Positions 44,336 to 56,389 of a stretch of DNA of 64,000 bases are shown here, piece by piece; position 1 is the first letter of the stretch, and the number at the start of each line of letters is the position of its first letter. Under the pieces are notes generated by a model, which was not told the origin of the DNA, searched no databases, and worked only from the letters and a program-made list of their open reading frames with translations. This DNA is from Adiantum capillus-veneris (Eukaryota > Streptophyta > Polypodiopsida > Polypodiales > Pteridaceae): assembly GCA_014529385.2 (NCBI GenBank), contig CM043947.1:126914891-126978890 (forward strand). Direction: 5' to 3'. Both the position numbers and the translations under genes were made by a program.

Positions 44336-46036
44336 TTAATGCATATTTGCATTCATACCATTCATGTACGTTCTTATGTGCCCATTGTCTTCAGCAACAT
44401 GGCTTGAGTTAAAGACCCGTTGAGTGCATCTTTATGTTCTTCTATGATTCTTCCCACAACCTAAAATATATGTTTCAGACCTTAGGAGACCTCTATTCTA
44501 AGAATTGAAAAGAAGGGATTGTATGAGGCATACAAATGAGCTATTAGCAAAAACACTTAAATTCCATCTTCTATTATGGGGACACACTAACCTTGAATAC
44601 TTTAGTGCACTGTGAATTCTATTTCTAACTTCTTTAGCATATTACTTCATGCTTAAATTACAGAAGGTTGCCAACAATATATGTTTACATCCTCTTTTGT
44701 GTATACACACACATGATAAATTTTTTCACCATAAACTAATTTGCTTTCCTTCTATACTACCATGCCAATTGACTTAGGCCACCTACATGGCTAGCCTTTT
44801 GCCCCTTTGCTCTTGTAATGGCCTTCATGTGGACTTCTTATATTCTATCTGAAAGATACAATTTATATGTTATGAATCGCATATGTTCGAATGTGAAGGG
44901 ATTCATAATCAAACCTACCTATAGCAAAAGTTATTCACCACCAAAATATTATCTAGGGTGCAACACACCAATCCAACTTGAGAAGATTCTATACTACTTC
45001 ACCCAAAAATGCTAACTTTGATGGACCCCAAATCAATGCCTTAAAATTTTTGGTTCTGCAAAAAAAAAAAAATCAAGCCCACACCTCTAGAAGCATAAAT
45101 TGAATTGCATACAATACTTAGAATCCATGCACCACAACAACCCAAGATAGCTCATGTTTAAACATTAAAAGTACGCTTTGTCCTTGCTCAATTCAAGAGA
45201 TGAAATGTGTGGTATATGCTAATATTCCAATAAGGCCTATGTTGAACTATCAACAAACCATGGTTCTTACATGATAGGTTCAGTATAGCTTGGCATACAT
45301 AGTTGTAGGGCATCAAATTAAATGTTTTTAGCTAGCCCATATATCACCGTTTTGAAGTAGCACAAGAGGGGAGCATTCTAAAGAAACTGTCAAACCTCTA
45401 ACATGGGACTCAACAACCACAATGCACCTTTAAACGTTTTCAAATTGACATAGTTGAGGTTGGTCTCATGCTCTCTGGAAGATAAGCCTATCAAAACACG
45501 TAGGCAATTGAAAAGAATGCCCATTTTGGAAAAAGAAGCCCTGAGTGAATCAAGCAACACAAAGCATAGTAAATAGTTTATGCCATACAACAAAATTTGA
45601 GAATATTGTACGTCCATTTGATCATGGAAAAAATAAACTTGTTGAATATTCTTTGGGCCTAACCCCACTATGATGGGTGACCTAGGTTGAAAGCCAAACA
45701 TGATCATGAAGAGACTAAAGCATGTTCTCACATTCTCAAAACTATTATAACCAAATTCTAATATGGGTAGATAATATTCCTAGTTATTCTTTTTTCTTAT
45801 TTACATATGCTCAAAGCATATCTTCTAGCATTTGGTTTACCCACTTCATTTGATCGTTAGTCTATGACGGATCGATGATACTTAAGTTGAGTTTTGTACC
45901 AAACCTTTTGAATACGAATCATAAAAAATGAAAGTTAAAATTTTGGATCACGACCGTTAACAATCTTTGGCACATAAAAAGATACTCTTCCTATATGTGC
46001 TTGCTTTTGCAAAATTCCAATTACTATTTTTTATAA
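44336..46036. other. Intergenic sequence, nothing recognised
   Basis: AT-rich, no convincing coding region. The longest frame (45390-45731, minus) has no motif and irregular composition. Confidence 0.45.
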
Positions 46037-47190
46037 GTGAAGAGGTGACATGTCCTTGGTCACATTTTGTAAGATACTTAGTTCCTCACAAGGTGAATGA
46101 GGACCAATGCTGAGGTACAATCCAATTTACCCTTTCAAGTTAAGGTTTGAAAATGTGCATTCTAAACTTACAATTGGCAATGTAGCAGTATTATTACACA
46201 ATGTTCCATAGATTTGGACTTGTAAATTGTAGTTAGTTGCTATACATATGAACTTATTTCTTTCTATGATGCTATGTGTTACTTTGAATTGTACACTTTA
46301 TTTGTGGCAATTCGAGTGCCTTATCTAGGAATAGGTCATGCGCTCAAACATTCACTCAATACGTAATTCACACGAGAAAAATTAATCAAAGACCAAGCTC
46401 CAAGCATTGACAAGTGATGAAATATATCTTTCCCTACTTGGCTAGCCCTAGAGTGCTTTGGTTGTTTACGAATGAGTGGTTTTGCATACTTGTAACATGT
46501 TAGCTACAATGACACATAAGTGTACGCTAGTGATCTAATTTTTTTTTCAATGCTTGTTGCATCTCATAGCTCATCATGATCAACCACATCTAGTTGTGAA
46601 GTCAACTGTAAGTAGACATCATAGTTACAAGTGAATGTGCTTAGTAGCTCTATGTGTTGGCCCCCGCCTATTATTGAGTTGACAAAGAGAATTTTCAAGG
46701 TGAGTTGCTCATAGCACAATAAAGATGAATAGGGTATTCTATTTTATTTTTTCATGAACCCAGGCAAAGGCAGTCTTGCTTCACTCTGATGTATTTTTTC
46801 TTGGATAACCCTGTGCAAAGGATATGCCAGGGCTCTTTGTAGCTTTTTGTATTTTAAGCAATTCAAGCTCAACTGAGCACTTTCCAAAAAAAATTGATGA
46901 ATAGGGTATTGGACATTATCAAGATAAATAGGGTGTTGGCATATTGCTCTAAACTATATTTTCACTCTCGATAAAAATCAAGTATTTCATACTCACACGA
47001 TTCCCCATGAGGCTCTTTGTCATTAGATTGAGGAAAAAATGTACACCTGAACTTATGAGCCAACAAGAGCTTATACCAAAGAACTATTACAGCAGGTCTA
47101 AAGCTTTAGGGTCCCTCGTTGTCGAATCATAGTCCATGGGTCTAAGCACTTACTATATTCATGTATTGATAACTCAAGTGTTCATCTCAT
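46037..47190. repeat. Dispersed duplicate, copy 2, interrupted by a small retroposon
   Basis: Diverged second copy of the 43360-44335 segment in the same orientation. It contains the 157-bp retroposon at 46739-46895, which copy 1 lacks, so that insertion came after the duplication. Confidence 0.6.
46739..46895 (+). mobile_element. Short SINE-like or truncated-LINE retroposon with 15-bp TSD
   Basis: 157 bp are flanked by a perfect 15-bp direct repeat GATGAATAGGGTATT (46724-46738 and 46896-46910) and end in CCAAAAAAAATT. Target duplication plus A-rich tail are the marks of LINE-machinery retroposition. The body (GAACCCAGGCAAAGGC..., TTTGTATTTTAAGCAATTCAAG) resembles a LINE 3' UTR more than a tRNA-derived SINE; no A/B box was identified. 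Confidence 0.8.
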
Positions 47191-47819
47191 CTCGACGGAA
47201 TGTTTGCCGTCTCTTTTACATGTACATTATGTATGCTTTGTTGCCCCCAAAAAAATTCACTTGTGCTGCCTAAATTGATGAATTTGCATTGTGTTCTTGT
47301 TGCCTAAACCAAAAAATCTACACTCATATTGCCTAAATTTATGAATCTTCATTGAAAGTAAATCACTACCTAATCAACAAAAATGTGATCTTAAGCGAGT
47401 GATAAAAGCAAGTATCAATTGGTGGTAGTGCAGATACCTCTAGTTGTGGTCATCTATGGTCTATTGAGAGAATTTCTATGTTTACTAATGTGAGGGGATG
47501 CCCAATTGGCATAATGATTTTATCAAAGATTAAGTCTATGGTTAGTGGCCTAATGACATGCTTTAGGAGAGACACCATCTAGGACATGACTACCAATGGT
47601 AGAGACTCATGGGAGCAAAATTGGGTTGGTCATTAAGCTAGGAATCCACCTTAGCATACATATACTATATAGTGTCAATGTTTGTTTTTTTGCTCCACAC
47701 AAATAACAAAATGAATAGATTAATTAAAAAAAAGACCGATTGTATTGCATATCTTGAGAGGTTTTTGTCCTTGATGATGATGTTGTACAAGGACCTAGAA
47801 TAATATTGTTAGGACATGG
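47191..47819. other. Intergenic sequence, nothing recognised
   Basis: No gene, RNA or repeat I can support. Confidence 0.45.
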
Positions 47820-48150
47820 GTAGTACCAAGGGGGGCACGACCCTTAGGCAAGTATGGCTAGGCATACAAGTTAAGGAATCTTCTAATGATAAGGACAAAG
47901 ACAACTACAAGAGAATGTGGTTGTGTTGAGAAGAGCATGCATAGTTTCCTTATCCTCTCAATGGAATTAGAGTAATGTCAAGACAAAGGTACGACCAAGG
48001 GGGGGTGCAGCTCCTAGGCAAGGCCGACTAGGCATGCAAGTTAAGGGGTCTTCTAAAGATAGGGACGAGGGCCAACTATAAGAGAAGGTGGTTGGGTGAA
48101 GAAGATCATGCATAGTCCCCTTGTCTTCTTAGTGGTATCAAAGTATATCC
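47820..48150 (+). repeat. Tandem pair of an LTR-end-like segment with PBS-like ends
   Basis: Two copies of about 160 bp (47820-47980 and 47985-48145) share CCAAGGGGGG, CTAGGCAT.CAAGTTAAGG, TCTTCTAA.GATA and CATGCATAGT. Each ends in a degenerate initiator-Met PBS word (TGGAATTAGAGT and TGGTATCAAAGT). An inverted relative lies at about 52437-52575. This is probably the end of a decayed LTR element. Confidence 0.55.
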
Positions 48151-48824
48151 AATTTCTGGGAGGAGGGTCATGGGGGAACTTCCAAAAAGAGGCACTTGGC
48201 ATGTGCATGAGTGGTCAAGAAGTCTATTCTAGGAAAGGAGACCATGGAAAGGGTGGCTTATGCTAGGAAGGAACCAATGCAACCTACATGGAAGAGAGAC
48301 TTGAGGGTGCCAAAAGGGGTTGCCTCCTCTTGCTGGTCACAACTCGTCATTGCACCAGCAGTTGACAAGGCCCTTAGCAACAATGCTTCCAATTCTTCTC
48401 TTCCCTTGCTACTCAACAGAGCTTGCCATTGCTAGCTGGTTTTGAATTCACATTTTTTCTACTACGGTTAAGTTGGGAACCCTACTTTGGTGACCCCACC
48501 CCCACCTTAGTAGGGGCATGTCCAATAGGCTAAAAAGAGGATGTTTACTTTGACTTGGTAGGGCATATCAATCAAAGCACTATGATACTTACCAAAAATA
48601 GAGCTGAAAAGTGGATGTTTCACCACAAGGGACATGTTTTGGAGGCAACTCATTAGCCATCTAAGTTTTCGATTGAAGTCCACGAGCTTTGTCAAGCACA
48701 TTTTTCCAATAAAAAAAAACCAACGCTTTGCAAGGCTTGGGATAATCCACATAGGATTTGGCAAACAAGATGCAGTTAGTTATCTTTGAAATTGAGGGAC
48801 TATAGCAAAGAGGTGCCATCTGAC
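48151..48824. other. Intergenic sequence left of copia-1
   Basis: No supported gene. A 74-codon open frame at 48211-48435 may be a leader remnant of the element whose LTR end precedes it, but no gag motif is visible. Confidence 0.4.
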
Positions 48825-48974
48825 TGTTGGGGTAAAGGTGGTGTGCCTCTTACCCTGGTCGAACATGTCAGAGACGTCCGACCACCCATCGCTTGTACAC
48901 ACCTTATTCTTTATTAGACAGAATAAGGGGCTCTCTCACACACATAGTGTTGAGCTGCTCCACCCACATCATGT

Positions 48975-49035
<61 letters not shown>

Positions 49036-49070
49036 GCTCTCTGCACACACACCGCATTCACGCACTCACA
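48825..49070 (+). repeat. copia-1 5' LTR with CT microsatellite
   Basis: TGTTGGGGTAAAGG ... GCACTCACA, 246 bp. It contains a (CT)n run at 48976-49031. Confidence 0.9.
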
Positions 49071-49072
49071 AT

Positions 49073-49084
49073 TGGTATCAAAGC
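49073..49084 (+). other. copia-1 primer-binding site
   Basis: TGGTATCAAAGC lies two bases after the 5' LTR, one substitution from the initiator-Met tRNA complement TGGTATCAGAGC. Confidence 0.85.
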
Positions 49085-50193
49085 GCAAGGTGCACGCGGA
49101 GAGCATGGCGGTGTCGAGTGCTTTGAGGCGGTAGCTTGCTCGCTCTCAACGGTGGAGATATCAAGAAATCTTGGAAGCTTTGTGAGAATGCAATGGGAGC
49201 TTGTGAGCTTAGTTGAGAGTGATGTATGCTCTTGTGGAAGCTAAGAAAGGAGTACGGAAGATAGTGTGTAAGTGAAGGTGTTTCCTTAAAATTGTGTATG
49301 CAGTAGCACTATTTTAAGATCGTGTTTCACCTTGTAGAATGCAAATCTAAAAATTCTACCCACCAAGCCCTTCGTTTTGACATGGTCTACAACTTTGCAG
49401 AGGAAACTTTTTGCAAATTCCTCATCGTTTCACTGATATTCAGCTTAGACTGATTTTATAACAAAATCAGCTTAGACTGATTTTATAACAAAATTTCAGG
49501 TCTTCTGTTTTTGCACAATGTGCGAGTTTGATGCACTTTTGAAAGCACGATAGGTGCTCAAAGTTGGGTGCATAAATTTTGAGCTGAAGATACAATTTCA
49601 ACTTGTATAGAGCTTGTGGTTTGATGATTTTGTGGTAGATTTGGGCAACAAAGAACGGAGGCTTTTACACACCATCGAAGTGGTCTCTTCAAAGACACGA
49701 TCTTTTGAGAACACATGTGGAGCACTGATTTTGGGCTTCGGTTCATGGTCTTTGCGAATGGATTTTCATAAGGTTATGGTGTATAATCGATACCCATTCT
49801 ACATGCATATTCGCGGCACTTTTGAGTGCCGATGAGCTCTTTTGAGAGCATTGTTTTTGCATTGATTAGCTTTTTGGATTGCAACTCTTTTGGTGTTTGT
49901 TTATGTGTGGCCACTCCATGGATCTACGTTGAGTGTAGATTGCCATGGTATGTGAGATTGTGGAGCATTGGCATTGAGTAGCGGTTTTGTTTTATGGTTT
50001 AAAGTCCTCTTTTGGAGACTATAGTGGTCGAGGTTTAGTCCCACTTTGCCATATCTTTTGTTGACAAAGTTTGGTCAGTTTGTAGTGGTCGAAAGGTTCT
50101 CCCACTTTGGCATCTTGGATGAAGTTTTATGATTGAGATTTTGCTCCAATTATAGAAGAGAATGTCGAATTTTAACCAAGTTTTACACGTTTT

Positions 50194-51854
50194 GTGACAG
50201 GTACTAGAGAGTTGTTTTCGCTAACTTTTGGCTTATGCCTATGCGGATGGTCATTTTGCTTGCACTCTCATTGTGTATGGTCACTATTTATGCATGATTG
50301 GTTCTTGGTTTTGGCAGAGGGCTATGCGCTTTATGCAATGTTTGCCATAGTTTTGGTGGCAGGTGTTTCATCAGCTAGGTTTCTTTTGCATTGTGTTGAG
50401 CGATTATGCTCTTGTGGACAGTGCATTTACACTTTGTGTGGACTGATCTATAGAGTCATTTTGTGTTCATTTATAGCATCTTGTAGTGATAGTTTGTCAT
50501 TAAATACACAGGTTGGTAAAGGCACATGCGTGTGGTTTGTTGGCATGTGGCAAACCAAGGCACATGAGGAGACATTGTTTCAAACGTGTTGGAGAAAGCA
50601 AATAATTCCATTGGATGTTGCTGAGAGTACAAGTGTGGTAGACACTCCTACTTTCATAGGTTCACCTAGACATGCATGGACTTTGTCTCATGATTGGCAA
50701 CTGGACAGCAGTGATTTACACCATGTTACTCCTTGCAGGGAGTGGTTTAGTATGTTTTCCACTCTGAGACAAGATGGTGTTCATGGTGTGGGTTACATTC
50801 ATTTTCACTTTGCCAGTCAGAATATGCTTGTGCTCCATGATGTTGAGTATGTGTCTAATGCTCATAGGAGTTTGATCTCCATCTCACAGCTTAGAGATCA
50901 TGGGTGTCATGTTCAGTTGACGGATGAGTCTTACTTGATGAGGAGAGGTTTGCTTGTGATAGCACGAGGCCATCGTGGTGCTCATTCGACTCTTCCCTAC
51001 GTTCTTGGTGTCAGAGATGTCATAGTCTGTGTGAGTTCATTGTCATGCTGATGCTCATAGTCTAGGAAATTACTCTGTGCTGATGAGCAGCATGACACTT
51101 CACTCATTGTGCATGCAAGGTCTAAGGACATACGTGTAGAGCAGGATAGCTCTTTGAGTGCACAACTAGAGCAGTCACCGATGGTGATGACGGATTTCGA
51201 TGCTTTGCCAGTCAAGGAGCAGAGTAGTGAGTCACATGTATGAGACTGTGCAATCTCAGTGACTTTGCAGATATTTACTTTTGCAGATGAGCTCCATAGT
51301 GATGTGCATGACATGTCTGTAGATGTAGAGTTAGAGTGGCCATGCTCTAGTGAGACACAACGGATAGATCCTCTTAGGACTGAGATGCCCCTACCATGGA
51401 GATTAGCGATATGGAGTTCTTTGACATGCTCATGCTAGAGGCTGATATGGTGATGCCAAGACATGAGAATACAGTCCCTAAGGATGATAAGGGAGTGATG
51501 ACTACCCTGGAGTCAGGATTGACATGTTCATATGCGACTAGTTTTGCTTGTGACATAGTGAGGGTTGAGATACCTATTGTGGATAGATTAGCAGAGGTCA
51601 CTGCACATGGCGTTGATGCGATTGGCATGGATGTGTTGGCAGCGATTATGTATTTGTCATCATCCTTTGGGACTCTCATGTACGACCCTCTTAGTATCGA
51701 GACCCAACATAGCAGTTGCAGTGGGAGAATTTGCATTTGGGTTGTCAATCGTGCAATGACTGACACTAGCATGATGCATCATGTAGCAATGCAGGTCATA
51801 ACAGAAAACCTGTAGGGTATGTATGTTGATTCTAGCAGGGATATACACTTCCAC
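50194..51854 (+). pseudogene. copia-1 protease-region remnant
   Basis: The open frame 50194-51051 carries near its end DWQLDSSDLHHVTPCREWFS, matching the copia protease start where DSGA would stand (here DSSD). LHDVEYVSNAHRSLISISQL, LRDHGCHVQ and TLPYVLGV then match the sequence that precedes integrase in copia polyproteins. Upstream codons show no zinc knuckle. Further open codons at 51396-51815 have no recognised domain. No integrase or RT follows before the PPT. Confidence 0.7.
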
Positions 51855-51993
51855 ACATCGCTACAGCCTACATGGCGGCATGCATTGGCTTCAAGAGAGC
51901 CAATGGGCATAGGTTGAGAAGAGATTCCTCCCTTACCCAATGTACATACTGCTAGGTCCTATAGTAGTACCACTTATCGACACATTCTCCTTT

Positions 51994-52003
51994 AAGTGGG
52001 AGA
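51994..52003 (+). other. copia-1 polypurine tract
   Basis: AAGTGGGAGA directly precedes the 3' LTR, the usual copia PPT form. Confidence 0.8.
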
Positions 52004-52183
52004 TTTTTGGGGTAAAGGCGGTGTGCCTCTTACCGGGGTTGAACATGCTAGAGACGTCCAACCACCCATTACTTGTACACACCTTATTCTTTACTAGATA
52101 GAAGAATAAGGGGCTCTCTCACACACGTAGTGTTGAACTGCTTCACCCACATCCTGTGTTCTCTTTCTCTTTCTCTCTCTCTC

Positions 52184-52233
<50 letters not shown>

Positions 52234-52278
52234 CTTCCTTCTCGCTCTCTACACACACACTGCATTTTCACACTCACA
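52004..52278 (+). repeat. copia-1 3' LTR
   Basis: 275 bp, matching the 5' LTR. The first bases have decayed from TGTTGGGG to TTTTTGGGG, and the CT tract (52166-52231 region) has a different length. It ends CACTCACA. Confidence 0.88.
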
Positions 52279-52283
52279 CTGAC

Positions 52284-53010
52284 CGTCCGATTAGCTCAAA
52301 AACCATTTATACTAGATCAATTGCAATGTTTCGTTGATTTCTTTGTTCTATTTATAGGCAAGAGGAGCATTCAAACTATAACTAACCCCATGAAACTTGA
52401 TGCAGATCATTCTTGTTTTTGTTAAGTTATATTTGAGAGGACAAGGGGATGCTCTTTTTCACCCAATCACCTTCTTGTATGGCTATCCATGGACCTATCT
52501 TAGAAGACCCCTTGACTTTCATGCCTAGCCAGCCTTTCCCAAGAGCCATGCACACCCCTCTCCCCCCGGTCCTACCCTTGAAGGAGATTTTTTGTCCTTA
52601 AAAACATAAATGAAACAACTCATCGTAAGAAAATTAATGTTTCCCTGATCTAAAGTTGCATTAAATCATCTATCCACTTGCTAAACACTGAATCTTGTTC
52701 TCATATTCGTCCTCAAAAACATCAATGAAACAACTCTTTTAAAGAATATCAATGTTTTTCTAATCTAAACTTGCATTAGGTCAACTGATCCACGTGATAA
52801 ATCAAGCCGAGTACTATATGCTTGTAATAAAGACTGAGCATTATAGAACTGGATGACAACAATCAATATATCCTCTAAAATTAATGTTATGTTGGCCAAA
52901 AGGAACCTCAACCTAGAGCTCATACTAATAGTAGGGCCTACCTCAAGCAAGATTCTCTAATTGAGCAAAACTTATTGCTTCCACTTCATAATAGCTCTTA
53001 TCTCAAATTT
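52284..53010. other. Spacer with an inverted LTR-end relative and a direct repeat
   Basis: 52437-52575 resembles, in inverted orientation, the segment at 47985-48145. About 85 bp at 52595-52680 recur at 52709-52797 (CATCAATGAAACAACTC, ATC.ATGTTT, TTGCATTA). Just before the CACTA end, ATTGAGCAAAACTTATTGCTTCC resembles ACTGAGAAAAACTTATTGCTCCC found just right of the transposon (58154 onward). Confidence 0.5.
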
Positions 53011-53033
53011 CACTACAAGAGGTTGTGTGCTCT

Positions 53034-53250
53034 TGTGACGCTGTTAGCGATGGAAATACATTGGGTTTTTATAACCCCCGGCGTCGCTAAAATCGTCGGT
53101 AATAGCGTCGCTACGAGAGCGTCGCTATATGCGTCGCTATAAGCGTCGCTATATAGAGACGGTCATAGCGACGGTTATAGCGACGTTTACACAGAAGTCT
53201 ATAGCGACGCTCCAGAGCCATAAATAGCGACGGTTATAGCGACGCCCGAG
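53034..53250. repeat. CACTA left subterminal repeats
   Basis: About a dozen GCGTCGCTA or TAGCGACG words occur in both orientations within 220 bp of the left end (for example 53086-53200). They are the likely binding sites for the element's own DNA-binding protein. Confidence 0.8.
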
Positions 53251-53600
53251 AGAAAAAAAGTTTGGTGACAGGGAATTGAATGCCCTGCCACCCATCAACC
53301 ATATTGTACTTGATTCACTTTTTAAAAAAAGTGCAAGGGTAGATAATAGACCCAAAATAGTCACCCACAAGACGCATTGTTTGCAAAATTGACAAGCGTA
53401 AAATTGACAATTGTACACATCATAGGCAAAATGAATTGATTGGCAAATGTAACAATGACAATTGTACAACATCATAGGCATAATGAATTGATTGACAAAA
53501 TGAACTGCGGTGACAAATGTAATAATATACATGGTTCAAAAAGACGTATAAAATCCGTCTCATGATACATAAGCTATGAGAAACCCTAAACTAATGCTAT

Positions 53601-54564
53601 CTAGCTACGGCTAAACTGACGTCGTCTAGTCAGACGTCTCATCGCGTCCAAGCGGTGTATCTGTCGGATTCTGCAAAAAAAGACAATAAGACAGCTTTCA
53701 GTAAGTATAAACATATAACGACATTTATAAAACAATACAAAAAATAGAAAAGAGTAAACCCTAATACTAACCATGCCGCCGCGAGAACTGAGAATGTCCA
53801 TCAGGACGTTTAAGCCCTTCCTGCCTGCGTACTCGCGCTCGTACGGTGTGGGATCACGTCCTGTCATCGACCATTGTCAAAACATACAAAGATTTCATTA
53901 TGTTAGAATTAAAAAACTCATAAACCCTAAACTATCGAACATAAAGAGCAATGCGAAAACACTTACAAAATCGACCTCAAATGATGCCCATCCACCACTC
54001 CCCAAGTGGTGCGAGCTCCCTGCCTCTACTCGCGCTCTGGCTGCATCCTTTTGTTGCTTTCACTTGTCGGGATTCTCGCGCACTGCTTTCTTCGCATTCT
54101 TCCAATCTTCTTTGGCCAGCCAATGTGGCCTGTTCCACCCATGCTTGATTGCTTTTTGCACTTCGAAACGCTTGTGTTTGCAGTATTCGCGCTTGTGTTT
54201 GCGGCCAATATTGCTCCATACGATCCACATTTCTAAGGTCAACTCTGGCTCGGGGCCAGTAAGGCAAGTGATTGATCATGAGTCGGGGCCAGTATGGTAA
54301 CTCGTACCATAGAGATAGTCTCTTCATCCTTGGAGGCAATCCGTCATCGCACATCTCCTTCTGCTCTAACCATGCTTGTGCAGACATCCTTGGTGGCTCT
54401 CTTCCCAAAAAGCCGTCGCGTAACACATGATTCTCTGGAAGATACGCTTGATGACCTTCGTAGATTTGCTTCTTCAGTGAGGGCGCCCTACGTGCATTCA
54501 GTCTAGGTCCACATGTGACACATGCTTTGTATCCGCTTGTTTGAAGCCCTGCATGTATACACAT
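53601..54564 (-). pseudogene. CACTA transposase C-terminal exons
   Basis: From 54564: GLQTSGYKACVTCGPRLNAR, YEGHQAYLPENHVLR continue the TNP2 catalytic part (Cys motif and His-rich block). A Trp/Tyr-rich, charged stretch and SGGWASFEVDF (frame change near 53990) follow. Across a likely intron, a separate exon at about 53775-53860 encodes GRDPTPYEREYAGRKGLN, reminiscent of the C-terminal region of plant En/Spm transposases. Exon borders are inferred; frame changes suggest decay. Confidence 0.65.
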
Positions 54565-54596
54565 GATAATAGATCAACTATGGGAAAAAACAAGAT

Positions 54597-55382
54597 TTAC
54601 AGTGTCTGAGTGAGGAGTGTCAATAGATCACCTGAGCATTCTGTTAGCCCGGGATAGTCATGCATGGTCCACATTAGAATGCCTCTGATCAAAGCATTCC
54701 GTCGTCCTGTGTGTCGGCTCATATCCACCACCTCTATGCCAATCCACAATTGTTGTAGCTCTTCCAATAGTGGACGAAGATACACATCCATATTCTTCAC
54801 TTTATATCGCCCTAGCACAATCAAGCTTAGCCATAGGTGCCCCTTCTTCGTAGTCAACCACGGGGGAATGTTGTAGTTGACGATGACAACGGGCCATACA
54901 CTGTAAGATGTTGATCTTTGACCAAATGGATTTACGTCATCCATAGCCAGGCCTAAGCGCAAATTTCGAGCTTCCCTGGCAAAATCCGACCATGTTCCAT
55001 CTATATGTTTCCAGGCTGCGCAATCTGCAGGAATTCGTAGCACACCATCCGAAGATTTATTCTCCTCATGCCATGATGCTAGGGTGGCCATGGACTTACA
55101 TTCGAAGAAATGGTTGATGCGAGGAAGCAGAGGAAAATGTCGCAAAACCTTTTGTGGAATTTTTGTCCCGTGGAGATCTACTCGATATCTTTCGGAATCA
55201 CATTTCGGACACTTCTCCATGTCTATGTATTCCCCTCTGAAAAGAATGCAGTCATTAGGACAAGCGTGGATAGAATTGTAATCCATCCCCAAGTTTCGCA
55301 AAATCTTTCTTGCTTCATCTCGGGAATCTGGCATCACATTGTCAGCTGGTAGTATGTGCTCTTTAAGCAATCTACACAACAT
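54597..55382 (-). CDS. CACTA transposase, TNP2-type central domain
   Basis: 261 open codons encode the core of a TNP2/Transposase_21 protein: KILRNLGMDYNSIHACPNDC, LFRGEYIDMEKCPKC, KVLRHFPLLPRINHFF, GLAMDDVNPFGQRSTSYSVW, VVIVNYNIPPWL, GHLWLSLIVLG and MWTMHDYPGLTECSG. The enzyme cuts element ends for cut-and-paste transposition. This exon is uninterrupted; it joins an upstream exon (55541-55999) and the downstream part (54564 leftward). Confidence 0.93.
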   Translation of the reverse strand: MLCRLLKEHILPADNVMPDSRDEARKILRNLGMDYNSIHACPNDCILFRGEYIDMEKCPKCDSERYRVDLHGTKIPQKVLRHFPLLPRINHFFECKSMATLASWHEENKSSDGVLRIPADCAAWKHIDGTWSDFAREARNLRLGLAMDDVNPFGQRSTSYSVWPVVIVNYNIPPWLTTKKGHLWLSLIVLGRYKVKNMDVYLRPLLEELQQLWIGIEVVDMSRHTGRRNALIRGILMWTMHDYPGLTECSGDLLTLLTQTL

Positions 55383-55540
55383 AAAAATACGATACAGTCG
55401 TGTAAAAATCTATCAGATCATTATACATTTAGAGTTTTATTGAAGTAAACTAATTGTAATAGATCACCTGAAAAGCGCTGTGACGCTAGTGTCACTCCAT
55501 CCAAACTTTGCCTGCTTGTTGAGAAGAACCAGGAGTGCTT

Positions 55541-55999
55541 TCAATCTAGACATACGTGCTCCATTATACAATGGCGTATCGGGTTCATTTTCATATCATC
55601 ATAGATAAGCCTTTCTGAATCCATGATAGTCTCGATCATTTCATCAATCTCGGGCTCAAACATTGCCTCGTTGGGAATGTGCTCTGCATGATCATCCCCC
55701 GAGCTGTCAGAGGCTACATCTTGTGGCCTCACATATGCTGCTTGACCAAAGCGCCTGCGAACACGTCTATTGGGTTGCAAGATTGCTGCTTGTTGGCCAG
55801 CGTCAGAGTCCGACGAGTTATAATTGGCAACAACTCGATCTATAATAGATGGATCGAACTCGCCAAATTCGCGAACGTGCTGCAAAGAAACACGTCTTGT
55901 CCGTCTCACAGCATGCTTGCATTGATTACAAGGACATAAGACCCTCGTTGAGAGATAGGTGTTTCGGTTGGACGGTCCCACATCCTCGTCACTACTCAT
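55541..55999 (-). CDS. CACTA transposase N-terminal exon (transposase-associated domain)
   Basis: About 150 codons start MSSDEDVG. VLCPCNQCKHAVRR is the Cys/His motif of the transposase-associated domain found at the N-terminus of TNP2 proteins. An acidic stretch with DSSGDDHAEHIPNEAMFEPE precedes the TNP2 core. The DNA between this and the next exon (55383-55540) is AT-rich with splice-like ends, probably an intron. A frame end at 55541 leaves the junction uncertain. Confidence 0.75.
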   Translation of the reverse strand: MSSDEDVGPSNRNTYLSTRVLCPCNQCKHAVRRTRRVSLQHVREFGEFDPSIIDRVVANYNSSDSDAGQQAAILQPNRRVRRRFGQAAYVRPQDVASDSSGDDHAEHIPNEAMFEPEIDEMIETIMDSERLIYDDMKMNPIRHCIMEHVCLD

Positions 56000-56061
56000 A
56001 ATGAGGATAAAAATCTTATAACCTGGACAACAAATTTAATATTCTATTGGCATTCTTCGTC

Positions 56062-56064
<3 letters not shown>

Positions 56065-56105
<41 letters not shown>
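56065..56105. repeat. (CT)n microsatellite
   Basis: About 20 uninterrupted CT units just upstream of the transposase start (minus strand), possibly in its leader. Confidence 0.9.
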
Positions 56106-56107
<2 letters not shown>

Positions 56108-56389
56108 CTCACATTCTCTAGTCATGTCCAATCCCCGCACACCTCGGTCTAGAGGTGCACGGAGATCAGAACCACCGGGTTATAATCTTGTCTTTATTGG
56201 TCAATACCTATATTTGTGGGTACAAGAAATCTACAGACCCACGTCTACATGATACTGCATGTAGTGGACAAAACCCCTTTGCCTCTTCTCTAGTTGTAGC
56301 ACTTCACAGCATCTTAACATCTTTTCACAGTAGATCTTTTCACTGTTCGTCTAACTCTAAACCCTAAACCGTAAGTAATTCTTGCGTGG

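Larger units (their letters stand above)
48825..52278 (+). mobile_element. copia-1: compact non-autonomous Ty1/copia-type element
   Basis: A 3,454-bp element with LTRs at 48825-49070 and 52004-52278, a PBS, a PPT and a perfect 5-bp target duplication CTGAC (48820-48824 and 52279-52283). Inside, only a degenerate copia protease-region frame is recognisable; integrase, RT and RNase H are absent. It would need enzymes from another element to move. Confidence 0.9.

Noticed and set aside
38470-47800. CRISPR-like or other regularly spaced repeats
   Set aside because: Repeats here are old segmental or tandem duplications with long, diverged units, and the DNA is clearly eukaryotic.
48893-49134. Ser-Leu repeat frames over the CT tract (also 52073-52425 and 57471-57957)
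   Set aside because: They are translations of microsatellites.
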